A stretch of 64,000 nt of DNA from Siccirubricoccus sp. G192 (GCF_019084075.1 NZ_JAHREN010000001.1:2701501-2765500), one strand, 5' to 3'. Shown: positions 25,243 to 34,882, counted from the first letter of the stretch. A program made the numbers and translations. The notes: generated by a model not told the origin, from the sequence alone.

Positions 25243-26268
25243 TCAGAACCGCTGGAACTGCGAGGCCCCCTCCCAGCGGCTCCGCCTCGGCGCCGGCGGT
25301 GGCTGCGCCGGGTTGAACCGGGTCCAGCCCGGAACCTGCGCGGCCAGGTTCACCTCGCGCCATTTCGGATGCCGCGGCGGCTGCTGGAAGCGGGCGAATT
25401 TCTCGAAGAAGGAATCGACGAAATGGGCCACCTTGCGGTGCCGCTCGGTGCCCGGCGCCCAGGCATAGACCGCCATGACGGCACCGACCGCGATGGTCTC
25501 GACCGGCGCCGCCTCGGGCACCAGCGCCGGATAGTCGGCATGGGAGAGGCTGGAGGGCAGGTAGGTCTCCAGCAGCGCATCGGTCATCGGCACGGGCAGG
25601 AAGCGCAGCCCGGCGTCCGGCGGCACCCCGGCGAAGAGCCGCGCGGGCTTCCCGGCGACATAGACCAGCGCCGCGATCTCGCCCCGCCGCAGCCGCTCCA
25701 GCGCCTGGTCCTGCGGCTCATGCGCCGGGCGGATCGGGATGTTGAGTCCCTCGAAGAGCAGCGTCGCGGTCATGCTGGTGCCGCTGCCGTTGACATCCAC
25801 GTTCACCGCCTGGCCGGCCAGCTCGTTCAGCCGCGTCACGCCGGGCTTGGCCAGGATATGCACCTCCTCGTCATAGAGCTTGGCGATGTACTGGATCAGC
25901 GTATCGAGGCCGGGCAGCAGCCTCTCCCGCCGGGCAAAGGCCAGCACATCCGACTGCACGATGCCGATATCGACGCCGCGCAGCACCAGGATGTCCCGGA
26001 TGTTCTGCAGCGAGCCCTTGCCCAGGATCGGCAGTACCCGCAGCGCGTCCCCGTCATCCAGCACCGAGGCGAGGTCGGCGCCGATGCGCGCATAGGTGCC
26101 GTCGATCCCGCCGGTGATGACGCCGACCGTGCCGGCATTGGCGCGCTGGCTCAACGCGGCGAGGGAGGGCGGTCCACCCTGGGCCATGGCCTGCCGGGCG
26201 GCGGTGGCGAGCAGAGCGCCGAGCAGCAGGCTGCGGCGGGCCAGGCGGGGGGCCATGGGCGGGGTCAT
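25243..26268 (-). CDS. TAXI-family TRAP transporter solute-binding protein
   Basis: 341 residues. The signal LARRSLLLGALLATAARQA precedes the TAXI signature region GTVGVITGGIDGTYARIGAD. GSLQNIRDILVLRGVDIGIV and NVDVNGSGTSMTATLLFE are further conserved segments. Such proteins deliver solutes (often dicarboxylates or glutamate) to a fused TRAP permease; no permease gene is nearby. ATG 26268 overlaps the stop of the upstream Ala/Pro-rich membrane-protein gene as ATGA, so translation is probably coupled. This makes a functional link between the two unusually likely. Confidence 0.88.
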   Translation of the reverse strand: MTPPMAPRLARRSLLLGALLATAARQAMAQGGPPSLAALSQRANAGTVGVITGGIDGTYARIGADLASVLDDGDALRVLPILGKGSLQNIRDILVLRGVDIGIVQSDVLAFARRERLLPGLDTLIQYIAKLYDEEVHILAKPGVTRLNELAGQAVNVDVNGSGTSMTATLLFEGLNIPIRPAHEPQDQALERLRRGEIAALVYVAGKPARLFAGVPPDAGLRFLPVPMTDALLETYLPSSLSHADYPALVPEAAPVETIAVGAVMAVYAWAPGTERHRKVAHFVDSFFEKFARFQQPPRHPKWREVNLAAQVPGWTRFNPAQPPPAPRRSRWEGASQFQRF

Positions 26269-29019
26269 TTCGGGGCTCCGGAGTCCTGGGGCAGGCCGCG
26301 CTCCGCCGCCCAAAGCGCCGCCGCGCGGCGATACCAGGCGGCGGCAGCCTCGGGGTCGGGCTGGATGCCGCGCGCGCCGAGGGTGGCGAGCGCGGCGGGA
26401 TCATAGGTGCGGGCAAGGGCCTCGGCGGCCTCGGCGCTACCGGATTCGGCGGCACGTTCGTAGAAGCGCCGCGCGCCCGAGACATCGCCGAGCACCAGCA
26501 GCCCGTTGCCGCGCCGCAGCAGCATGGCGAGGAGGGCGGGATTGGCCGCGGGGCGGGCCGGGGCCGCCAGGGACGCGGCCGGCGCCGGCACGGGGCCGGC
26601 CGGCGCGGGCTTGCTGTCCACGGTGGCGTCCGGCGCCCTGGCCGGCGGCTTCGGCGGGGCCGGCTGGCCGGCTGCCGGCGCGCTGCCGGGCGGGGCCGCG
26701 CCGGCGGCATCCTGCATGTGCCCCGGCCCGGTGGGCGGTGACTCGGCGGGTTGCGGAGGCTCGGCCGCCGCGGTGTTGCCGGGCGCGGTCGGCGGTATCG
26801 CGGCAGGGGGGGCAGCCTGCGCCTCGGCCGCCGGAAGGGGATCAGGGGTGGGATGTGGCGGCTCAGGCGGCGCGACCCTGGGGGGTGTCGCCGCCTCGGT
26901 TGGGGCTTCTGTCCGGTGCTCCAGGGCCTGATGCGGTTCCGGTGCCGGGCTGGCCCTCTCCGCCTCCGGGCCCGCCGCCGGGGCCGGGGCAGGTGGCAGG
27001 GGCTGCGGGTCGGTGCTTGCCGCCTGCGCCGGGGCGAGGGGTGGTTCCTGGCCGGCTGCGTCCGGCACCGGGGTTTCGGCGCTGGCCCTTTCCTGGTTGT
27101 CCCCGCCTGCCGCGAGGCCATCGGGGCGCGAGTGCGGCTCTGCCCTGGGCGTCTCCCATGCGGTCGCGGGTGGCGGGCTGCTGCCCGGGAGGTCCGCCGG
27201 AGTCAGGCCGAGGATCGACGCGGGGGCCGGGGCGGGTGCTTCCAGGGTAGCCGGCTTGCCACCGCTTGCAGCGATCCCCGCATTCTCCGCATCGGGCCGC
27301 AGCACCGCTTCGGCCATATCTCTCCCGGCCGCTGCCCCTGGTGCGGCGGATACTGGTTCGCTGCCCGCCAGGCCTGCCAACTGCCTGCCGGGATCGGGCA
27401 GTGGTTCCGGCGCGGCCGGGGCCTGGATGGCCGCTTCCCAGCCGGCCGCGCCTGCCGTGACCTTCCCGAAGTCAAGCCATGGCCCCGGTGGGGGCATGGC
27501 CTCGGCTGCCATGGCCAGCGGGTCGCTGCCCGAGCGGTCCGTCAGACCAGGGCCGGGGGCCGGCTGCGCTTCCGCGGCCCGTGCCGTCCCGAATGCGGGT
27601 TCCTCGGCCATGCCCACCTGCTGCGGCTCCGCCGCGGGCATGGCTGCCGCTGCCGCGGATGCCGGCTCGTCGCTGCCGGGGTCTGCCGGCTCCGCGCGCA
27701 GGACCCGCTGCGTTTCCGCCGCAGGCGCCGCAACGCCATCGGCCGCGCCCAGCATGGCGCCCGCGGCGGGAGGCTGCATCTCCTCCGCTGCCGGCAGGGC
27801 GCCGCTTGCCCTGGCTGGCGCTTCGCTGCCGACCAAGTCCGCTTGCTGCGCGGCTGGAGCCGGGCCGGGGTCCGGGGCCGGCGCCGCGGCGGCAGTGGGG
27901 TTCCCGCCATCCATGGTTGCCAGGCTGGATTCCAGGGCGGATTGCGGTTGCCACATGGGCAATTCCCGCGGTCTCCGCCTGCTGAAGCGGTTGCGATCCG
28001 GCCGCGAACGCCGGCTCGTCCTGGCCCATGGCCGCGGTCGCGCTCTCAGGCGCGAGCTGCGGTTCCACGGCAGGGCCTGGCAGTCGCGCTGCCACTTCGG
28101 CCGGCTTGCCCTCCTCCGGGTCGGGCGCCATGGCGGGTGCGGGCGTGCTCGCGGCCATGCCCGATGTGGCGCCCTCGGGGCCGGGCTCTGCCGCGGACAA
28201 CGGCGCCGATGCCGGGATCGCGGCGGTCGAGCCGGCCTCCGCGCCCAGGCCAACCCCGGTATCGGGCATGCCGCCCTGCGGCGGCGGGCCGGCCGCCAGC
28301 GCCTCGGTTTGGGATTCGGGCGTGGCTGGCGGTGTCGCCGCCTCCGCGGCATCCATCGCCGGGATGGTGCCTGCCCAGCCAGCGGTCTGTCCGGCCCAGG
28401 TCAGGCCCTCGGCGGACCCGCTGCCGGAGTCCGGCGGGACATCCGTGGCATCCGTCAGGACAAGGCCCATGGCATCGGCGGAACCGCCCCGCTCCGCCTC
28501 CATTACCGGCCCCCCCTGGCGCGGCAGCAGCGCCAGGGCGGCCAAGCCGCTGGCCAGAAGGGCGAGCCCGGCCACCGCCGGCAGGATGCGAGGCCTGGGC
28601 TTGCCCGTGGCCCTGCGGGGCTGCGGTGCAGGCTTCCCGGCCTGCCCGGGCTGGCCCCTGACTTTCTGGAGCCAGGTCGGGTCCAGTTGCACCGCATCCA
28701 CCAGGGCGCGCCGCACCGCCAGGGTCCAGGCATCGCCTTCCGGCACCGAAATCGGCGGCTGGCCGGCGAAGCCATCCGCCAGCATGCGGGGCAGGTCCGC
28801 CAGGTTCTGGCGCTGGACGCGCCGATGGACCACCGGAAGATGGCCCGGAAAGATGGCCCCGAAATGCGCCATCTCCAGCCGCCGCAGCAGCTTGCCCGTG
28901 GCATCCGGCGTCCAGCGCGGCGGCAATCCCAGCAGCACCACGCCGATATCGGGATGCAGCAGCGCCATGTCGATCCGCACCGGCGGCTCGGCGGGGCCGC
29001 CGATCACGCAGCCACGCAA
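26265..29019 (-). pseudogene. Long Ala/Pro-rich membrane protein with C-terminal Sel1-like repeats, frameshifted (probable indel error)
   Basis: Two frames join near the GGG at 27967-27965, where one extra base shifts the reading; repaired, the product exceeds 900 residues. The N-terminal domain (VRIDMALLHPDIGVVLLGLP through about residue 115) is predicted cytoplasmic and not assigned. A single membrane segment follows (ILPAVAGLALLASGLAALAL), then about 650 residues of Ala/Pro/Glu-rich low complexity, and finally NGLLVLGDVSGARRFYERAA and AAAWYRRAAAL, Sel1/TPR-like repeats. TTG 29019 is the nearest standard start. The frame is open to 29127 with plausible residues (LSATNPFPGQTAAADPTPPA) and AGGAA nine bases before a CTG at 29127. 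It overlaps the TAXI gene by ATGA. Confidence 0.7.
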
Positions 29020-29124
29020 CAGGACCCAGCCCGCATCGAGCCCATCCAGGATGCGATTTGGGCCCGGTGCCGGCGGGGTGGGATCCGCGGCGGCCGTCTG
29101 GCCAGGAAAGGGGTTGGTGGCGGA

Positions 29125-29190
29125 CAGTATCTGAATTCCTGTGTCCCGGCTCGGTCAAACAGTATACAAAAAATGACGAAACATATTCAC
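29125..29190 (-). promoter_or_regulatory. Candidate promoter and ribosome site of the Ala/Pro-rich protein/TAXI operon
   Basis: This short A+T-rich stretch lies between two leftward genes. On the minus strand it contains TATACT (29166-29161), a good -10 match, preceded by the T-rich GTCATTTTTTG. No strong -35 is seen at 16-18 bp (best TGAATA). AGGAATTC at 29138-29131 would be a ribosome site for a start at 29130 (ATA) or 29127 (CTG), about 25-30 bases after the predicted transcription start. Confidence 0.35.
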
Positions 29191-29206
29191 GCCGAGCAAT
29201 CACGGG

Positions 29207-30048
29207 TTAGCGAGCAAACGGCATTGCGGTGCCTGCCTCCACCACCTGCCGCAGCGCGAGGCCGACCGGTACCATTCCGGGAATCACCTGTCGGGTGAAC
29301 CGTTTAACCACCTCCAGCACCGCCGGCCCATGCCCGCCCGGCACCTCGCCCGCCAGCGTCAGGCCAGGGCGCAGCGCATCCGCCTCCCGCTCCGCCAGCC
29401 GGATCGTCGCGTCGCGTGCCGCGGCCAGCGCCGCCGGGTCGAGCAGCGGGTCGAGCCAGGTAGGCAGGGCGGCGAGCAGCCCCGGCCAGTGGCCGAGATG
29501 CAGGTAGAGGCTGGGGATGACGCCGCCCTCCAGCCTGCCATGCCGCGCCGCCAGCCCGCGCGCCAGCGCCAGGGTCGCCCCGGGCAGCGCCTCCGCCCGC
29601 GGCAGGGGCGGCGGGGCGGGCAGTATGGCGGGGGTGGAAGCGCGACGACGGCCGGCGCCCCTTCCAGCGGCACCCCTTCCAATGAACGGCGCAGCGCGGT
29701 CAGCAGGATGAGGTTGGTCAGGTTGCCGCGGTTGTAGACCTCGGCCAGCGCGGCGATGCGGGGGCGGTCCGCCGGCGCCAGCCCGGCGGCCTGCCAGGCT
29801 GCCTCCGGTATCAGGCCGAGCGGCGGCAGCGGCAGCGCGGCGGCAAGCCTTTCCCGCGCGCCGGCCAGGCTGCCATCCTGCAGCGGCGGGCGGATCGCCT
29901 GCCAGACCCAGGGCAGCACCCCGGGCAGGGTCGCCAGATGCCGGTGGATCAGGTTCACCAGCGGCACGCCGGTCGCCTGCCGGAGCGCAGCGTAGAGCGC
30001 CGCGATCTCCGGTGGCGCCTGCTCTTCCCGCAATCCCGCAAGCGCCAT
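29207..30048 (-). pseudogene. DehI-like halocarboxylic acid dehalogenase family protein, frameshifted (probable indel error)
   Basis: The first 140 residues (PPEIAALYAALRQATGVPLV, NLIHRHLATLPGVLPWVWQA) are in one frame and the rest (GGVIPSLYLHLGHWPGLLAA ... VVKRFTRQVIPGM) in another. One C missing from the C5 run at 29630-29634 explains the shift; restored, the protein has about 280 residues and ends at TAA 29209-29207. The two halves resemble each other (NLIHRHLATLPG versus SLYLHLGHWPG), as in group I 2-haloacid dehalogenases (DehI), whose fold is an internal duplication. Family assignment is from memory of that pattern. Dehalogenation has not been shown for most members, and the catalytic aspartate could not be verified. 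Confidence 0.65.
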
Positions 30049-30071
30049 CCGCCGGCTCCCCGCTGGACCGG

Positions 30072-31061
30072 TCAGCCGAGCGTGGTCACGTTCATCGGCG
30101 CCGGGATCCATTCATACCCATCCCCTTCCTTCGCCACATGGCCGAGGCCCGGCCAGGGGAAGTGGTAGGACAGCACCGCATGCCGCTCCGTCGCCAGCCG
30201 CTCCAGCATGCGGCTGCGCGTCTGCGCCGATTGCTTCGGGTCGGTGTCGAAGGCGAATTCCCAGAGCGGCTTGCGCAGCAGCAGCACCGGGTGATGCGCC
30301 AGGTCGCCGCTATTCGCCAGCACCTGGTTGCCCGAGGTGATGAAGAACATGTGGTGCCCCACCGTATGGCCCGGCGTTGCCACGGCGGTGACGCCGGGCG
30401 CCACCTCCTGCCCATCGCGCAGCATCACCATGCGGTCGCGATAGGCGCTGAGGTTCTTCTTGGCGCCGTCGATGAAGGGCACCATGAAATCCGGGCCGCG
30501 CTTGTTCGCGTCGTCGGTCCAGAATTTCAGGTCGGCCTCGCTGACCGCCACCTGGGCATTCGGGAAATTGCGCTTGCCATCGGCATCCACCAGCGCCCAG
30601 CAATGGTCGCAATGCGCGTGGGTGAGCGCCACCAGGTCGATCTGCGCGGGCTCGATGCCGGCGGCGCGCAGATTGGCCAGCAGCCGCCCGGTGGTCGGGC
30701 CGAACATCTTGCTGGCCGCGCCCATGCTCTCGCCCATACCGGTATCGAACAGGATCAATTGCCGGCCGGTGTTCAGGACCAGCGCATTCTGTTCCAGGGT
30801 CGCGGCATCGGGGGGCAGGAAATTCGCCTGCAGCAGCGCGTGGATCTCCTGTGGCGGGGAGGCCGGGAAGGCCGGTTCCGGCTTGCCGAGCGGAAGGGTG
30901 CCATCGGAGACAACCGTCAATTCGTAGTCGCCCAGGCGGAAGCGGTGCCAGGCCGGGGGCAGGTCGTTGCGGAAGGGCGCGGCGGCCCCTGCCACCCCGC
31001 CGCGCAGCAACGGCAATGCGGCGGCGGCGCCGAGCAGCATCCGGCGGCTGAAATCGGGCAT
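30072..31061 (-). CDS. Exported MBL-fold metallo-hydrolase
   Basis: 329 residues. A signal peptide (SRRMLLGAAAALPLLRGGVA) with an arginine pair suggests Tat export. The metallo-beta-lactamase motif is THAHCDHCW (HxHxDH), with TPGHTVGHH and the later ANSGDLAHHP supplying further metal ligands, so a dinuclear zinc site is expected in the periplasm. The sequence is of the general hydrolase type rather than a beta-lactamase. ATG 31061 has a near-perfect ribosome site (GGAGGATGGGAC). It is 23 bp upstream of the DehI-like gene on the same strand, suggesting one operon. Confidence 0.9.
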   Translation of the reverse strand: MPDFSRRMLLGAAAALPLLRGGVAGAAAPFRNDLPPAWHRFRLGDYELTVVSDGTLPLGKPEPAFPASPPQEIHALLQANFLPPDAATLEQNALVLNTGRQLILFDTGMGESMGAASKMFGPTTGRLLANLRAAGIEPAQIDLVALTHAHCDHCWALVDADGKRNFPNAQVAVSEADLKFWTDDANKRGPDFMVPFIDGAKKNLSAYRDRMVMLRDGQEVAPGVTAVATPGHTVGHHMFFITSGNQVLANSGDLAHHPVLLLRKPLWEFAFDTDPKQSAQTRSRMLERLATERHAVLSYHFPWPGLGHVAKEGDGYEWIPAPMNVTTLG

Positions 31062-31169
31062 GTCCCATCCTCCCCTATTGGCTTGCTTCGGCCGCCTCGG
31101 GCGGCCGCAGCCCCAGGCTGGCACAACCGGGGGCGGTATCAGCCTTCACATCTGCAAGCGCGCGACGAA

Positions 31170-31286
31170 GCGCTAGTGGTCCGATCCTGGCGCTTGGTTC
31201 CCAAGCGCCAAGTGAATCGGCCCACCAAACCAAGGCTGGTGGTGCAAATCCAATGGTCATTTCCATTGGGTTTGCACCACTAGCGC
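31170..31286. repeat. Compound palindromic element with 11-bp terminal inverted repeats (117 bp)
   Basis: Ends are GCGCTAGTGGT and ACCACTAGCGC, exact inverted repeats. Inside are two further strong hairpins: TGGCGCTTGG-TTC-CCAAGCGCCA (31188-31210), extended by CCGATcC/GaATCGG, and GTGGTGCAAATCCAATGG pairing at 17 of 18 positions with CCATTGGGTTTGCACCAC. A short CCACCA/TGGTGG pair lies between. No open reading frame is preserved. The architecture suggests a miniature inverted-repeat element or a structured RNA. The right end supplies the TAG stop of the SDR gene (31282-31280). Confidence 0.85.
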
Positions 31287-32056
31287 GGCGGCATCCGCAG
31301 CGCGCCATCGAGGCGGATGGTCTCGCCGTTCAGATAGGGGTTCTCCAGGATCTGCATGGCCAGCATGGCGTATTCCTCCGCCACGCCGAGCCGCGCGGGG
31401 TTGGGCACCGAGGCATTCAGCGCCTGCCGCACCGGCTCCGGCAGCCGGCCCAGCAGCGGCGTGTCGAAGATGCCGGGGGCGATGGTGCAGACCCGGATAT
31501 GCCGGCTGGCCAGGTCGCGCGCCGCCACCAGGGTCAGCCCGATGACGCCGGCCTTGGAGGTGGCATAGGGCGACTGCCCGATCTGCCCCTCATAGCCGGC
31601 GATGGAGGCGGTCATGATGCAGACGCCGCGCTCGACCCCGCCTTCGCCGGCGACCGGCGCGGTCCGCGCCATGGCGGCGGCGGCGAGGCGCAGCACGTTG
31701 AAGCTGCCGGTGAGGTTGACGCGGATGATCTCCTGGAAATGCTCCAGCGGCATCGGCGCGCCCTCCCGGTCCAGGATCCGCTTCGAGCCGCCGCGGCCGG
31801 CGCAATGCACCAGCACGCGCAGCGGCCCCAGCCCCTCCGCCATGGCGACCGCCGCCTGCATCGAGGCTTCGTCGGCCACATCCGCCGGCGCGAAGCGGGT
31901 GCCCTGGCCGAGCTCCGCTGCCACATCCGCCCCGCGCGAGCCGGGCAGGTCGCAGAGCACCACCCGCGCGCCCCGCGCGATCAGCCGCCGCGCCGTGGCG
32001 AGGCCGAGCCCCGAGGCGCCGCCCGTGACCAGTGCCGCAACATCCCTGACATCCAT
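31280..32056 (-). CDS. Short-chain dehydrogenase/reductase (3-hydroxyacyl-CoA dehydrogenase-like)
   Basis: 258 residues. The Rossmann loop is LVTGGASGLGLATAR near residue 10, with CDLP after strand 2 indicating NAD preference, CAGRGG in place of NNAG, and SPYATSKAGV with the catalytic Y-x3-K. APGIFDTPLLGRLP near the C terminus and the overall layout resemble type 2 (HSD17B10-like) 3-hydroxyacyl-CoA dehydrogenases. It is divergent from the AMP-ligase gene (123 bp spacer), and both may act in one acyl-CoA pathway. The stop codon lies within the terminal repeat of the 117-bp palindromic element. Confidence 0.9.
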   Translation of the reverse strand: MDVRDVAALVTGGASGLGLATARRLIARGARVVLCDLPGSRGADVAAELGQGTRFAPADVADEASMQAAVAMAEGLGPLRVLVHCAGRGGSKRILDREGAPMPLEHFQEIIRVNLTGSFNVLRLAAAAMARTAPVAGEGGVERGVCIMTASIAGYEGQIGQSPYATSKAGVIGLTLVAARDLASRHIRVCTIAPGIFDTPLLGRLPEPVRQALNASVPNPARLGVAEEYAMLAMQILENPYLNGETIRLDGALRMPPR

Positions 32057-32179
32057 GGCCGCTCTCCCTTTGCGCCGAGCCTCCTATGTGGCGGCGTCCC
32101 GGTCAAACGCGGGGCGGCCAGATTGACGCCACCCGCGCCGCCACCCCACCTTGGCGGCAAGGGGCAGGAGGATCGGGCG

Positions 32180-33718
32180 ATGGCGCAGCTCTCGCATTGG
32201 GCCGCACGCAATCCGGGGAAGGTCGCGTGCCACTTCCTGGAAAGCGGCATCGCGCTGACCTATGGCGCGCTGGAGGCGCGGGCGAACCGGCTGGCGCAAT
32301 GGCTGATCGGCCTTGGGCTGCAGCCTGGCGACGGCATTGCGCTGCTGCTGGAGAACCGGCCGGAATTCCTGGAGATCGCCTTCGCCGCGCGCCAGGCCGG
32401 GCTCTGCTATACCCCGCTCTCTATCCATCTGCGGCCGCGCGAGGTGGCCTATGTGCTGCGCGACAGCGGTGCCAGGCTGCTGCTGGTGAGCCCCGCCCTG
32501 GCCGGGCTGGCAGCGGAGCTGGTGGCGGAGGGCGCCGCCGGCGACCTGCCGCGCTTCGCCCTGGCCGAAGGGCTGCCCGGCTATGCCCCGCTGGAGGCCG
32601 CGCTGGCCGAATACCCGGCACCGGCGCCGCTGCCGGAGCGGCCGATCGGGCGCGAATTCCTCTATTCCTCCGGCACCACCGGCCTGCCCAAGGGCATCCG
32701 CCGGCCGCTGATCCCCTATGCCGATCGCGACAGGCCGGAATGGGACATGACCTGGAAGTCGCTCTACGGTTTCGGGGAGGACACGGTCTATCTCTCGCCG
32801 GCGCCGCTCTACCACGCCGCGCCCAACCGCTACGTCACGCGGACCATCGGCGCGGGCGGCACCGCCGTGGTGCTGGGCCGCTTCGACGCCGCCGCCGCGC
32901 TGGCCGCGATCGAGCGTTTCCGCGTCACCCACAGCCAATGGGTGCCGACCATGTTCGTACGCCTGCTGGCCCTGCCGGAGGAACTGCGGCAGCAGCACGA
33001 CCTCTTCAGCCATCGCTGCGCCATCCATGCCGCGGCGCCCTGCCCGGTGGCGGTGAAGCGGGCGATGATCGCATGGTGGGGGCCGATCCTCTGGGAATAC
33101 TATGCGGGGTCGGAGGGTGTGGGCACCACGGTGATCGGCAGCGAGGACTGGCTGCGCCGCCCGGGTTCGGTGGGGCGGCCGGTGAATGGCGTGACGGTGC
33201 ATATCTGCGACGAGACGGGCCAGGGATTGCCGCCCGGCGAGGTCGGCCAGATCTGGTTCGAGGGCGGGCCGCGCTTCGCCTACCACAATGCGCCGGAGAA
33301 GACGGCGGGGTCCTACAATGCGCGCGGCTGGGCCTCGCTCGGCGATCTCGGCTCGCTGGACGAGGAGGGCTTCCTGTTCCTCTCGGACCGCCGCGCCGAC
33401 CTGATCCTGTCGGGCGGCGTGAACCTTTATCCGCAGGAGATCGAGGCGGTGCTGGCGCAGCACCCAGCGGTGGCGGAGGTCGCGGTGGTCGGCGTGCCGC
33501 ACCCGGAATTCGGCGAGCAGGTGCGCGCCGTGGTGGTGCCGCGCGACCCCGCCGCCGCCGGCCCGGCGCTGGAGGCGGAGCTGGTGGCGCATTGCCGGGC
33601 GCATCTGGCCGGGCCGAAGCTGCCGCGCAGCATGGAATTCGTGGCCGAACTGCCGCGTTCCGAGGCCGGCAAGCTGCTGCGGCGCATCCTGAAGGAGCGC
33701 TACCTCAGCCCTGCCTGA
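32180..33718 (+). CDS. AMP-dependent acyl-CoA synthetase/ligase
   Basis: 512 residues. The ATP loop is YSSGTTGLPKG, the second core motif YAGSEGVGTT, the hinge SDRRADLILSGGVNLYPQ, and the catalytic lysine is in SEAGKLLRRIL at the C terminus. It activates a carboxylic acid to its CoA ester through an acyl-adenylate in the cytoplasm; chain length or aromatic preference cannot be read. ATG 32180 has AGGAGGATCGGGCG upstream. Its last 14 bases overlap the 3' end of the convergent Bug gene. Confidence 0.92.
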   Translation: MAQLSHWAARNPGKVACHFLESGIALTYGALEARANRLAQWLIGLGLQPGDGIALLLENRPEFLEIAFAARQAGLCYTPLSIHLRPREVAYVLRDSGARLLLVSPALAGLAAELVAEGAAGDLPRFALAEGLPGYAPLEAALAEYPAPAPLPERPIGREFLYSSGTTGLPKGIRRPLIPYADRDRPEWDMTWKSLYGFGEDTVYLSPAPLYHAAPNRYVTRTIGAGGTAVVLGRFDAAAALAAIERFRVTHSQWVPTMFVRLLALPEELRQQHDLFSHRCAIHAAAPCPVAVKRAMIAWWGPILWEYYAGSEGVGTTVIGSEDWLRRPGSVGRPVNGVTVHICDETGQGLPPGEVGQIWFEGGPRFAYHNAPEKTAGSYNARGWASLGDLGSLDEEGFLFLSDRRADLILSGGVNLYPQEIEAVLAQHPAVAEVAVVGVPHPEFGEQVRAVVVPRDPAAAGPALEAELVAHCRAHLAGPKLPRSMEFVAELPRSEAGKLLRRILKERYLSPA

Positions 33719-34679
33719 GCCCGAGCCGCGCCACCCGCCTTTCCTCCATGTCGATCGTCTCGGCCATGTTGCGCGCGTAGTCGGCGCTGTTCAGGTATTC
33801 CAGCGTCTGGTCGAGGCGGTCGAGCGCCGCCAGGTGCTGCGGGTCGTGCAGGGCCTTGCGGAATCCCTCATGCAGGGCCGCCAGGATGGCGGGGTCGAGG
33901 CCGAGCGGCCCGACCAGCCCATAGGGCGAGGTGATGACCATGCCGTCATAGCCGAGTTCGAGCAGCGTCGGCACCTCGGGCCAGCGCCGCAGCCGCTGGC
34001 GGGTCCAGAAATTCAGGAAGCGCAGCTTGCCCTCATCCACCAGCGGGCCGCTGCCGGTGCCGCCGGACGAGGCCTCGATATGGCCGCCGAGCACGGCCGG
34101 CGTCGCATCCGCCTCGCCGCGGAAGGGCACATGCACCACATCGATCTTCTCCCGCTCGGCGAGGTCGATATTGGTGAGGTGCGGCGTGCCATTGGCGCCG
34201 GTATTGCCGATCCGCACCTCGCCCGGCCGGCGGCGCGCATCCGCGACGAAATCCTGCCAGGTCTTGTAGGGGCCGTCGGCGCGGACGATCACGCCGAAGG
34301 TATAGCCGGTGAGGTGGATGATCGGCGTGAAATCCTTGCGCGGATCATAGGTCATGCGCTGCATGAAGGGCAGGCGAAGCCCCGGCAGGGTCATCTGCGC
34401 CACCACATAGCCATCCGGCCGGGCGCGGGCCAGCGCGGCGACGCCGAGCGTGCTGCCGGCGCCGGGGCGGTTCTCCACCAGCACGGTCTGGCCGAAATGC
34501 CGGGTCGCCGCCTCGGCCAGGGCACGCATCTGCACATCGGTCGCGCCGCCAGCGGGGAAGGGCACGAGGATGGTGATGGGCCGCTCCGGGAAGCGCCCCT
34601 GCGCGCGGGCTGCGGCCGCCGGCAGCAGCGCCGGAGCGGCAAGGGTGGCGAGCAGCGTGCGGCGCCTGGTGCCTGACAT
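33705..34679 (-). CDS. Bug/TctC-family substrate-binding protein
   Basis: 324 residues. The signal MSGTRRRTLLATLAAPALLP is twin-arginine-like, and the mature part begins GRFPERPITILVPF. Loop 1 is PAGGATDVQMRALAE and loop 2 is PFRGEADATPAVLGG. RIGNTGANGTPHLTNIDLAE is the usual mid-protein segment. The gene stands alone, divergent from a peptide-type ABC binding protein across a 203 bp spacer. Confidence 0.92.
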   Translation of the reverse strand: MSGTRRRTLLATLAAPALLPAAAARAQGRFPERPITILVPFPAGGATDVQMRALAEAATRHFGQTVLVENRPGAGSTLGVAALARARPDGYVVAQMTLPGLRLPFMQRMTYDPRKDFTPIIHLTGYTFGVIVRADGPYKTWQDFVADARRRPGEVRIGNTGANGTPHLTNIDLAEREKIDVVHVPFRGEADATPAVLGGHIEASSGGTGSGPLVDEGKLRFLNFWTRQRLRRWPEVPTLLELGYDGMVITSPYGLVGPLGLDPAILAALHEGFRKALHDPQHLAALDRLDQTLEYLNSADYARNMAETIDMEERRVARLGLRQG

Positions 34680-34736
34680 GCGGTGTCCTCCCGGTTGGTC
34701 TGGCCGCGACCTTCAGGGGGCCGCGTCGCGAGTATT

Positions 34737-34754
34737 TGCATGCCTTGACATGCA
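34737..34754. promoter_or_regulatory. Possible operator-like inverted repeat in a divergent spacer
   Basis: TGCATG-CCTTGA-CATGCA is an exact 6-bp inverted repeat with a 6-bp gap in the 203 bp region between the divergent Bug gene (33705-34679) and ABC binding-protein gene (34883). A TTGACA lies inside it (34745-34750) but no -10 follows at normal spacing. The position fits a regulator site, but the arms are short enough to arise by chance. Confidence 0.25.
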
Positions 34755-34882
34755 GCCCCGCCCTGGCGTGGCGCCCGGCCCTGGACGGGCCATGGTTGAA
34801 CCCGGCGGCGGCGCCGACTAGCGTGCCACGCAACCGATCGGCTGGCCAACAGCCGCAATGAAACGAACGGGAGGAATCACGG

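Noticed and set aside
31170..31286. Integron attC site
   Set aside because: No integrase or cassette array is present, and the nested hairpins lack the R/L core-site pattern GTTRRRY.
34745..34750. TTGACA as a -35 promoter box
   Set aside because: No -10-like hexamer follows at 15-19 bp on that strand.
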